DNA of 64,000 nucleotides from Margaritispora aquatica (lineage: Eukaryota > Ascomycota > Leotiomycetes > Helotiales > Discinellaceae). The number at the start of each line of letters is the position of its first letter. The stretch's first letter is position 1. The stretch spans positions 485,758 to 549,757 of the forward strand of contig VJWN01000012.1 of NCBI GenBank assembly GCA_007644065.1. Reading direction: 5' to 3'. The position numbers and the translations under genes are program-made. The notes below the pieces were generated by a model that worked only from the letters and a program-made list of their open reading frames with translations, was not told where the DNA came from and did no database searches. Below, piece after piece: positions 25,101 to 34,423 of the stretch.

Positions 25101-26472
25101 GCTCGAGGGCCATACTAGCTCGGTCTACTCTATAGCCTTCTCCCCCGACGGTAGGCAGGTCGTATCTGGATCGGACGATCGGACGGTACGGCTCTGGGAC
25201 GCCGTCACGGGAGCACCGCTGCAGACGCTCGAGGGCCATACTGACTCGGTCTGCTCTATAGCCTTCTCCCCCGACGGTAGGCAGGTCGTATCTGGATCGG
25301 ACGATCGGACGGTACGGCTCTGGGACGCCGTCACGGGAGCACCGCTGCAGACGCTCGAGGGCCATACTAGCTCGATCTACTCTATAGCCTTTACCCCCAA
25401 CGGTAGGCAGGTCGTATCTGGATCGAGGGATCAGACGGTACGGCTCTGGGACGCCGTCACGGGAGCACCGCTGCAGACGCTCGAGGGCCATACTGACTCG
25501 GTCTACTCTATAGCCTTCTCCCCCGACGGTAGGCAGGTCGTATCTGGATCGAGGGATCGGACGGTACGGCTCTGGGACGCCGTCACGGGAGCACCGCTGC
25601 AGACGCTCGAGGGCCATACTGGCTCGGTCTACTCTATAGCCTTCTCCCCCGACGGTAGGCAGGTCGTATCTGGATCGGACGATCGGACGGTACGGCTCTG
25701 GGACGCCGTCACGGGAGCACCGCTGCAGACGCTCGAGGGCCATACTGGCTCGGTCTACTCTATAGCCTTCTCCCCCGACGGTAGGCAGGTCGTATCTGGA
25801 TCGGAGGATCGGACGGTACGGCTCTGGGACGCCGTCACGGGAGCACCGCTGCAGACGCTCGAGGGCTATACTGGCTCGGTCTACTCTATAGCCTTCTCCC
25901 CCGACGGTAGGCAGGTCGTATCTGGATCGGAGGATCGGACGGTACGGCTCTGGGACGCCGTCACGGGAGCACCGCTACAGACGCTCGAGGGCCATACTAG
26001 CTCGGTCTACTCTATAGCCTTCTCCCCCGACGGTAGGCAGGTCGTATCTGGATCGAACGATCGGACAGTACGGCTCTGGGACGCCGTCACGGGAGCACCG
26101 CTACAGACGCTCGAGGGCCATACTAACTCGGTCTACTCTGTAGCCTTCTCCCCCGACGGTAGGCAGGTCGTATCTAGATCGAGGGATCGGACGGTACGGC
26201 TCTGGGACGCCGTCACGGGAGCACCGCTGCAGACGCTCGAGGGCCATACTAGCTCGGTCTACTCTCCGGCCTTCTCCCCCGATACCAAGTTTCCGCCTAG
26301 TCTACAAGTATCTAATCATTGGATATTAGAAAGTAATATAAAGATTCTTTATCTGCCTCCCGATTTTCGTCAATACATTTCAGCTAGTTGGAACAGAAAT
26401 CTTGTAATAGGGCATCCATCTGGAAGGATTTCATTATTTGGCTTTAAACAAAAGGCGAAGCTTATTATATAG
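22199..26472 (+). CDS. HET-NACHT-WD40 (HNWD) NLR-like receptor
   Basis: Fungal STAND/NLR protein of the HET-E/HET-D/HET-R type, used in non-self recognition and regulated cell death. Exons 22199-22934, 23000-24582 and 24628-26472 (phases 1 and 0) give 1387 residues. Domains in order: an N-terminal HET effector (AILSHRWEAGEVTFADL; FWVDTCCIDKSSSAELSEAI; WFTRGWTLQELLAPRLVEFF; KAYSLFGIFNVQMPLIYGEG), a NACHT NTPase with Walker A GMAGTGKST and Walker B VIVIDALDECD, a helical linker, then a WD40 array of 11 full 42-residue repeats plus a partial one. All key motifs are intact and there is no internal stop, so the gene looks functional. The WD40 exon is much GC-richer than the HET-NACHT exons. A role in vegetative incompatibility or antimicrobial sensing is inferred from Podospora homologues. 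Confidence 0.93.
24841..26283 (+). repeat. Array of 126-bp WD40-coding repeats (11 full units and a partial twelfth)
   Basis: Units start at 24841 and recur exactly every 126 bp to 26226; a truncated copy follows. Most units differ from each other at only a few bases. Counting from LQTLEGH, replacements concentrate at repeat residue 9 (G/D/S/N), 12 (R/Y/C), 14 (V/I) and 28 (D/R/E/N), with single changes at 7, 11 and 36 among others. The repeat keeps frame throughout. Confidence 0.97.
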
Positions 26473-27232
26473 AATTAATAAAAGTATCTTTATTTCTTAG
26501 AGGGTCTTAGGGAACCATCTGCTTTTATATTGCTTAAACATCGCCACTTGCTTTCTAGCATTTTCTAGAAAGCAATATATCTACTATATATATCACGATA
26601 AAGAGGGATTGGATACGATAACTGAAATGATCAAGCAATAGCTTTCTGTTGCCTTCTGCCAATGATACCCTCCGGCAAAGCTGCGCCATGCCACGATTAC
26701 GGCAAGAGTATTGTGGCACGTGCGCGGCTGTCCCCTACTAAGATCATTACTTGCTTCGATCCAATGTACTAACCCGAGTGGCGATCTTGTATGAATCTGC
26801 ATGCCACAGCCGCCACAAGGCTATTAAGAATCTCCTATATAGTGAGAAGGTCAAAGAACTCGACTGAGACCCTTTAACGAGTTTTAGAGATAGTGTAAGC
26901 TTAGTGGTATAGCTACGGTAGAGGAATTCTATTACCATATAAAAGGAGACTCTTTGCAAATCAAACGTATGGCGACAATACAAATCTAATTTTACCAGTC
27001 GGAGGCATATAGGATGTTCGGGAGTGGCTATAGAATGTAATTTACAAAAACTAACAAGAGATATTGCGTTGTATATAGATTTTAGAATGCTTAAAGTCAA
27101 TATACCAGTTAAATTTTCCAGCACGTAGGGTTTTCCGCCACGCAGGGATGGACGTTAGTTTGCCTTGCATCGTTTGACGGGCACTATCGTACAACGACCA
27201 TATACAGCCACAAAGAAAACCGTCCTCGGCAG
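26473..27232. other. AT-rich flank downstream of the NLR gene
   Basis: No conserved gene. Minus-strand frames here are AT-rich with no recognisable domain. The palindrome-like TTTCTAGCATTTTCTAGAAAG at about 26551-26571 and long TA runs to 26600 suggest decayed repeat sequence. Confidence 0.35.
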
Positions 27233-28043
27233 TCATATCTCTTGGTGTTGCTGTCTGAGGACTTCAATTGGGAGTGGCTTAAGCGTAAGCGGGTTGTGAA
27301 TGTCGCCGAAGATTATCTTAGTGGATGAGCACATGCCTTGAACGGTGTGGATTCTGTCCTTGATATGTTTCAAGGGAGGCAATCCTCTGTACCAAGCCCA
27401 ACGTTGAGAGACCTCTGAGAACGATCTTTGCAGCAATATTGTTGTATGTCCAGCGTGTTCTCATCGCTCTTTCCATTTGATATTAAGAGCGTCTCGTTCC
27501 TTGCAGAAGTCGATAGGTGAGATCAAAGGATTGCCTCGAAATAAGAACGAATAAGACTCTAGACCTTCGAATCGAGATTCTCGATAGACGGATAGAGTAG
27601 TAGGCCCTTGGTAGTTCGCAATCATGTCCTTGTCTGAATCGCTGGAGTGACGGACGTGACGTAATGGATGGAGGTTATTGACCATGGCATAGTTTTCTCT
27701 CTGTTGAACGAAAAGTCGTCGAGTCTCCCTTGAATCCTCCAAGGTGAACATCAATGGGCCTGGAAGTGCATGCTGCCATATCTTTAATCTGATTTCGGTT
27801 GAAAACCATCTGAAACGTGCAAATTGTTTCGATTTTTTCGGCTTCTCTGCTCGACGCCAGCGCTTGGACGGAGGGGGTCGTTGAGGACAGGAGTATGCGG
27901 CACCGTTGCATGTCAGGTGTAAGTAACACAATAAAATATATATCGTCGAACTTACTGCAGAGAACTGGTGGATTGGCAATATCATCATCAACGAGAGTCA
28001 AATCCTTGAAGATCTTGAGTAGAAAGCTCGAGCTGTGATGCAA
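27233..28043 (-). pseudogene. 2EXR-domain protein interrupted by one in-frame stop
   Basis: The frame contains the 2EXR signature FARFRWFSTEIRLKIWQHAL followed by PGPLMFTLE, then YRESRFEG, as in the large fungal 2EXR family of unknown function that expands in accessory regions. A possible first exon starts with MHHSSSFLLK at 28043 and ends TGC A|GTAAGT; joining to the acceptor before AGAAGCCG would lead into KKPKKSKQF. The frame then meets TGA at 27461-27463 but stays open for 75 further codons in the same phase (SQRWAWYRGLPPLKHIKDRI) to a stop at 27233. The continuation has protein-like composition, so I read one nonsense mutation in a longer gene; the alternative is a genuine shorter protein ending at 27461. 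No homologous neighbour helps to decide. Confidence 0.5.
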
Positions 28044-28891
28044 CGGCTTTTCAGAGCTTGGATCCAGCAGCGATTCGGGGAACGTTGCTTGTTATAAGGC
28101 CGCTAATTGTATCGCAAGGCTCGAATTGTGTGTGAACATCCATCGAGAGAAGGAGGTTGGTGACTGTCATAAGAGAGTTTTTAACCAAGGCATGCAATGG
28201 AGGAGCAGAGCAATCGGCTGAAGAAGGGATTTCGTTTTGCATCGCGAGCTTGAGAAAACTTGCGACGCAAATACTTTTTTGATTTAAAATGAAAGTTGCT
28301 TTCGGCCTCGTGAATGTCAATTTATATTCCGTTGGCGACAGTCAAAAAGTGAATGGGTTGTCCACATTCGGCCTCGTGAATGTCAATTTATATTCCGTTG
28401 GCGACAGTCAAAAAGTGACTGGGTTGTCCACATTCGGCCTTTGGTTGCCTCAGATACCACTTTGAACAATAATGTCATTTCAAAAGTTGGGCAGGGCATG
28501 AAGATGAATGTTTATATTTATATTGGATTGCCGGTCGCCACAAAGTACAAATCGAAATCATGCTGGCTTCCACCCAATTCTACATTATGGTACATATCAA
28601 TGTTGCACTTGCTCCAAGATCCTGTCTGAAAGAATTAAGCCAATGGTTGAAGCAGAAGTACTCCTGCCTACATAGTCATTATACAGAACAAGAAGTAGTG
28701 TAACATGAGTAGTGCTTCCTCTTGACTGGAGAAGGATTAACTTTATCCCACGTGACAGCGTTACCCCTCTCGTCATCATTAGCTGATCACTTTCATTGAA
28801 CTTCTTTATTAATTGTAGTATCACGAAATCCAAAAACATACACTCAGAGCCTTCAAGCAAAAAGACAAGACAAATACCAAAATCTCCAAAT
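28044..28891. other. Intergenic region with tandem duplication
   Basis: Contains the 66-bp tandem repeat listed separately and the promoter of the DUF427 gene. No other supported feature. Confidence 0.4.
28301..28441. repeat. 66-bp perfect-length tandem duplication
   Basis: TTCGGCCTCGTGAATGTCAA begins at 28301 and again at 28367; the two 66-bp copies differ at one base (GTGAAT versus GTGACT). A third copy starts at 28433 but diverges after TTCGGCCT. The near identity indicates a recent duplication. Confidence 0.95.
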
Positions 28892-29391
28892 ATGCCAAAA
28901 GGAAAGGCTGTCGCTACGATCTCTGGCCGCGTCATTGCTGAGGCCGAAGAATGGGAATTCGTTGAAAACAATGTCTATGTATGTATCCATACTAAAGACA
29001 ATAATGCTCTTGACTGACGAGAATTCAGTTTCCACCTTCGTAGGTATCTAGTAAAGGCTCAAGATATTTCTAACCGCCTCAGTTCTGTCAACATGTCCAT
29101 GATGAGCAAATCTGACCACATTACCCACTGCCCATGGAAAGGTGATGCCAACTACTACAACATCAACCTGGACAGTCAGTTTGCCGAATCTGTGTTGCAT
29201 CAAATAAACTGATAATGTAACAGAGACTGAGATGAAAAATGCGGCTTGGTACTATCCTACTCCTAAGGAGGGTGCTAAGAATATCAAGGACCATGTAGCT
29301 TTTTGCAAGCACAAATATCCTACGATTGAGACTTCACAGCTAATAGCTTCTCGTAGACAAGAATATCGTTGAAGTAAAGACTGAAGAGTAG
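28892..29391 (+). CDS. DUF427 family small protein, five exons
   Basis: This 101-residue gene is hidden by its introns. Exons are 28892-28978, 29029-29039 (11 nt), 29083-29174, 29224-29304 and 29357-29391. The protein begins MPKGKAVATISGRVIAEAEE and contains WEFVENNVYFPPSSV, THCPWKGDANYYNI, NAAWYYPTPKEGAKNIKDHV and ends AFYKNIVEVKTEE. The CPWKG...YY...AAWYYPxPK...I..VAFYK pattern is the DUF427 hallmark; the biochemical role of the family is not established to my knowledge. Intron 2 is only 43 nt, with a CTAAC branch point and CAG end. Intron 4 uses a GC donor (T|GCAAGC) and restores the conserved AFYK ending. Without these two introns the frame breaks, so the model is supported by conservation at every junction. 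Confidence 0.85.
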
Positions 29392-29745
29392 GTGATGGGA
29401 AAATGACGGAGCTGCTCTTCTTCCTTGAGAAGGCAATGTAGGAAGTCTGTTTGTGCAACGCGCCTGAGAGACTGTAACGCTCCTTAATTAGTGAGGCAAT
29501 GAAATTTCGAACCACACTACACATATGGACGTAGTACAGAATGTAAAATTCCAAATTGCGTATTTTTTGGTGAGGTGATGTTGATGCGAGGTTTGACCCC
29601 TCCAAGTGTACTGAAAACCCGGATCACGCTAAAACGCGATCCCCTGCAAGTCGCGTCTTCCAATCTTTTGATATAGTTAATCTATCTGACTATACAACTA
29701 CCACTATCTGGAGACTACAGTTCTGGAAATTCAATTAGCGCAGAC
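29392..29745. other. Intergenic region
   Basis: 3' flank of the DUF427 gene and promoter of NSE1. Nothing else recognised. Confidence 0.4.
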
Positions 29746-30925
29746 ATGTCGGACGCTGGGGATGAATATGACAATACAAATCGTGCCTTTCTGCAGTCTT
29801 TTATGGCTCGCGGAACCATGACCTTTAAGGAGGGACAGGAGCTGCTCGCCGAGATCTTCTCAGTGACCAGAGGTTCGAGGTTCTGTGCGATTCTATAGAA
29901 GTACCGCTGACGAAACTCTAGAGAAGGATATTACCGCAGAGCAGATTTCCAAGCAAGATTTCGAAAACTACGTACAACAGGCGAATGAGGCAATCTCCCC
30001 TCTTGACTACGAAATCTTAAGCATGCAACACCAGATACGCAAAGAGCGAGTATGGGCTCTCGTGAACAGTGTCAGTGATCCACTCACACAAACTGCCACG
30101 ACAAGGACAAGCGAGGAGATCTTCTATATCAAGCGATTTCTGGACGCAATGTTCGAAACCTTCAACACAAGGCGGAGGGAAGTTATGGCTGTGAGCAGCA
30201 TGCAAGCACTCGAAACGAAGATCCGAAAAGCTGCACGGCAGAGTGAAGGTGAATCTAGTACACAAGCAGTAGATAAAGGATTGAACGGAGAGCAGGTTGA
30301 GAATCTTCTTCGGAAGTTGACAGACGAGCAGTGGCTTGACAAGAGCAGGGAAGGCTTCTACAAACTCGCTCCTCGTGCGCTTATGGAACTCCGCGGCTGG
30401 CTGATAGATACGTACAATGATCCTGATGAGCCAGGCGAATGGCAGAGGATTAAGTTTTGCGTGGCCTGCAAGGAGATTATAACTGTTGGTCAAAGGTGCT
30501 CGGATCTGGATTGTTTCGTTCGATTGCACAATGTTTGCGAGGATGCATACTGGAGAGCAAATCCAAGGAAAACTTGCCCTAAGTGCAAAACGCCATGGGA
30601 TGGAAAGCATCATGTCGGTCAGAAGGTGGTCACAACCACAGATGAGTACCTGAAAGCAAAGAGGCAATCCGGTGGAAGTAAGCGAACTCGGCAGACACAG
30701 GAGGATGAGGAAGCACAAGAAGAAGAAGATGATGATGAAGCAGAGAGTGTACGTACGCGAAGGAGTAGGCCACAGGAGGAACAACATGGAGGGCCGAGTA
30801 GGAGGAAAAAGACTCGTCCTGATCCCGAGCCCGAGCCAGAATCAGAGGAGGGAGAAGGAGAGAGGTTAGAGGAAGAATCCGATGACGAGGATGCTGAGGG
30901 AGAAAACGGGGATGATGATGAATGA
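29746..30925 (+). CDS. NSE1: NSE1, RING-like subunit of the SMC5/6 complex
   Basis: Nse1 partners Nse3 and Nse4 in the SMC5/6 DNA-repair complex in the nucleus and has a variant RING with ubiquitin-ligase activity stimulated by Nse3. Two exons, 29746-29872 and 29922-30925, give 376 residues; the 49-nt intron has a weak GTTCGA donor but a GCTGAC branch-like site and TAG end. The N-terminus (YDNTNRAFLQSFMARGTMTF) and NEAISPLDYEI match the Nse1 winged-helix region; WLIDTYNDP precedes the zinc-binding domain CVACKEIITVGQRC, DCFVRLHNVC and CPKCKTPW, with all Cys/His ligands present. A roughly 100-residue acidic/basic disordered tail (EEEDDDEAE, RRKKTRPDPEPEPE) is longer than in yeast Nse1. The family call is strong. 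Confidence 0.92.
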
Positions 30926-31429
30926 TGATATGATTAGCAAATCGGGCTCGAGAAACATCAACGAAGTTTGCGGATGATTATGGAAGTTTATCAAGCGATC
31001 GACGCAACCATGCTGTACTTATAATGTCATGATATGTCACTCAACCTACAACTGTGTGGACGCTTACTATCAGCATCCTGGTCCTGCCCAGCATGTCGAT
31101 TGGTTGGTGGCGTCTAGTTGTATACTGCACTTAGACCACACCCGAACTACTTGACTACCAACTACCAACGACACTCCCAATGCCAAATTTGTCAGAGCCA
31201 AACTTAATTGATGACCGAAATATAATAAATTTGCTCTTATCTGAAAACATACTAAATACATTTAGGCATCTGTCAGCTTAACAGTATCTAAAACCCCCAC
31301 CTTCTAAATCTGGCTTAGTTCTGTATTGTCTCAGAACCATGGTGATCACAACATCTTGAACCATTGTTTCTATCCATCCCAACCTTCGTTTGCATTCAGA
31401 CCCAAAAAAGTTATTTAAAACAATATACA
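30926..31429. other. Intergenic region
   Basis: 3' flank of NSE1 and promoter/leader of the amidohydrolase. No other feature recognised. Confidence 0.4.
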
Positions 31430-34423
31430 ATGGGTTCATCGGGTGCTTTCGAGTCACCGACACCTGCACGACGCCAATACCGTCCTCGATTGTCATGGAG
31501 CGTGCTCACAGCCATTACTTTAGTACTGGGAGTACAATTCATCCTTCTACCTCGATATGTATATCAGTTAACTCCAAGTGATATTAAACTTTCACAGTTC
31601 CAGCTCAGCCGTCTTGATGCCAAGCTTCAACAATGCACCAAGCATCAGAAACCACCCATTGCGTATCCCGTAACAACGGCAGGATCAAGAGAAAATCCAA
31701 GATGGAACCCTAGCAGTGGGCAGAAAGAGACAGTGGTATTACGAAATGCTACGCTTTTTGATGGAGAGAGGTTTGTTGGACACGCCGTGGATATCGTGCT
31801 CAAGAAGGGCATTATTGAGAGTGTTACGGCAACAGGATCATCTACAGTCCTAGACAAAGATGCAAAAATCATTGAATTAGATGGAGGGTTCGTCACTCCT
31901 GGACTTGTCGACATGCACTCGCATCATCTTGCCTTTGCTTGGCCACTGTTGAAAGCAACAGATGATACCAACGAAGTCAACCCAGAGCTTGGTCCAATCA
32001 CGTCCCAAGTTCGAATTATTGACTCACTCAAGAGCTATGATATGGCAACAGAGATAATTGCCTCTGGAGGAGTTACAACGTCTTTGATTCTTCCCGGATC
32101 AGCAAACATTATGGGTGGTGAAGCCGTTCTTGTCAAGAATGCTCTCAAATCCGGCGCAGATGGTGAATTCTCTGTGGAGGATATCTTGCTTGAGCATGGC
32201 ATTGCTGAGGATGAGCGAAGGCGGTATATGAAGATGGCATGTGGTGAAAATCCTCGTGCTGTGTATAAGCATACCCGAATGGGCAATGCATGGTACTTCC
32301 GTAAACACATGGAAAGGGCCAAAGAGCTCAAAGAAAGAGAAGATGCCTCGTGTCTACAAGCCTCTGTGGTAAGAGAAAGTGGAGACATTGCTCGCATTTC
32401 CTCTTTTGTGGACTCATTAGGCAAAGAAGACAGCGCGACAGACTATTTGGAGTATGATTCTAGCATCGCAATGTTACGTGGTCAAGTTGGCATCAATATA
32501 CATTGCTATGAATCAGAAGATTTTTTCGACATGATCAAGCACAGCAAAGAGTTTGGATTTAGGATTCAGGCGTTTCACCATGCTCTTGAGGCCTGGCAAG
32601 TTCCAGAAATGATCAAGCAGAGTGGGCAGAACATCACAATTGCAACCTTCTCTGAATTTGCTTTGTACAAAAAGGAAGCATACGAAGCGAATCTTTGGGC
32701 TGGCAGAATTCTCGAGGAGCACGGCGTGCCGGTGGCATACAAGTCAGATCACGTCGAGGCCGAGACCAATGCCAAGTATCTCCTCTTCCAAGCCGCAACC
32801 GCACACTCCTTCCATCTGTCAGAAGATCTTGCTCTGCAATCTGTTACTAGTGTGCCTGCTAAATCACTGGGAATCGAGCACCGAGTAGGCTATGCTCATG
32901 CTGGATATGATGCCGATCTCGTAGTTTGGGATTCTCATCCACTCTCCATTGGAGCTACAGCAACCCAGGTCTATATCGACGGCAAGCCACTTTTGGATCC
33001 CAAGAAAGTCTCGGAATCTCTCGAGAACGTTGTTATATCCAAGAAAAACAACACCAAGAAGCAATCCTCCTTGAGAAAAGTAGAAGCAAAGGATGTCAAG
33101 GAAGCTCTTTGTAGTCAGGCTGAGAAACCAGGGTCAAAGATCGTGGTTACTGGTATTACTAGATCATTCATACATGATAACGAGGCATCGGCTGCTGGTG
33201 GCAACCTTACTATGGTTGTCGAAAGCGGCAAAATTACTTGTTTTGACACTAAAGAGCGATGTGCCATCATAGCTGCGGATGCACCCACTGTACACCTTGA
33301 AAACGGCCATGTCTTGCCTGGACTTACAGCCATAACCTCAAGTCTGGGTCTTACCGAGATATGGAGCGAGGCTAGCACAATCGATGGCCAGATTAGCAAG
33401 AATGCCAGGCTTAATGTCGAGGATGTTGTTTTCGCAAAGTATGGTCTTAGACTTGAAGGCAAAGCTTTCCCCAGAGCAAGAATTGGGGGTGTGACGAAAG
33501 CAATCACACCACCAAGATCTAAGAGCTTCTCAGGTGGAGTTAGCGTGGGTATCAAGACTGGTGGGAAGAAGACGGTGTTGAATGGTGGTGTTTTCCAAGA
33601 TGAGATTGCTCTGCACTTCTCTCTTGGTCCTGACTCTCGATGTAAGTTTGCTGAAGTAATCTGGTGAAAAGGCTAACGTATGGCAGCGGATTCTTTGACA
33701 TCGATTTCAGCCGAAATTGCTAAATTGCGTCAAATAATTGCAGAAAATGCAGACAAGGACAATGTTTATGGTCGTGCTGCAAACGGGAGCTTCCCTCTTG
33801 TAGTTTATGCGGACAATGAGGTAAGTAATGATTTTCAAGTCTTTGAATGATGACTTACACATTTAGTACGATATCATGCAACTTATCAAAATCAAAGAAG
33901 ATTTCCCAGTCCTGAACCTCATCATATATGGGGGTGCAGGCTCTCCACTTGTGAGCCTCTCAATCATCATCCAATAAATCGTAGAATTAACAAATGCTAG
34001 GTCGCAGATGAGCTTGCCAAAGCCAAAATCCCTGTTATCTTGACCGGAAATCGTGGCGCACCAGATACATTTGCGAAGCGCAACTCTTTCGCAGGTCCGC
34101 CGTTGAGCCGCTCTCCAGCCGCTGTGCTCTCAGCTGCTGGGGTCAAGTATGGAATCGCAATCTATGGAATGGAAGGGGACTCACATATTCACAACGTCCC
34201 CATAGAAGCCGCATGGGCTGCAAAGTTCGCTGGACTTTCCAGCAAGCAGGCAGTAGATCTCGTCTCAACTAATCTCGAGGAGATCTTGGGACTGAACATC
34301 AAGAAGGAAGAGAGAGATTTCGTGGTATGGGAGGGCAATCCGCTGGAATTTGGGGCAAGTGTTGTCCTTGCTTTTGATGGCCAGGATGGCAGTTTGAGCA
34401 TGTGCTGGCCAGAGTCGATGTAG
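31430..34423 (+). CDS. Membrane-anchored amidohydrolase-superfamily protein (CE9-like annotation in fungi)
   Basis: Exons 31430-33641, 33687-33820, 33867-33950 and 34001-34423 give 950 residues. The start MGSSGAFESPTPARRQYRPR is chosen because a single hydrophobic segment follows at about residues 24-42 (VLTAITLVLGVQFILLPRYVY), giving a signal-anchor. The metal site appears in GGFVTPGLVDMHSHH (HxH), after a beta-sandwich start LRNATLFDGERF, as in imidazolonepropionase/dihydroorotase-type amidohydrolases. INIHCYESEDFF, AFHHALEAWQVPEM and VPVAYKSDHVEA could supply further metal ligands. From about residue 570 a second lobe repeats the fold start (NLTMVVESGKITCFDTK, then ENGHVLPGLTAITSSLGL) without an HxH. 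Late exons carry GNRGAPDTFAKRNSFAGPPL and IYGMEGDSHIHNVP. Substrate is unknown; fungal relatives are sometimes labelled carbohydrate esterase family 9. Confidence 0.82.

Noticed and set aside
24841..25743. 300-codon open frame on the minus strand across the WD40 array
   Set aside because: It is a shadow of the 126-bp repeat: a repeat length divisible by three keeps every frame periodic. The translated product (LERLQRCSRDGVPEPYRPI repeated) has no domain, and the plus strand is clearly coding.
26747..27124. 125-codon minus-strand frame downstream of the NLR gene
   Set aside because: AT-rich with hydrophobic, low-information sequence and no domain; it lies in decayed-looking DNA.
30017..30787. 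256-codon minus-strand frame opposite NSE1
   Set aside because: Shadow of the NSE1 coding strand, whose RING-like Cys/His motif is unambiguous.
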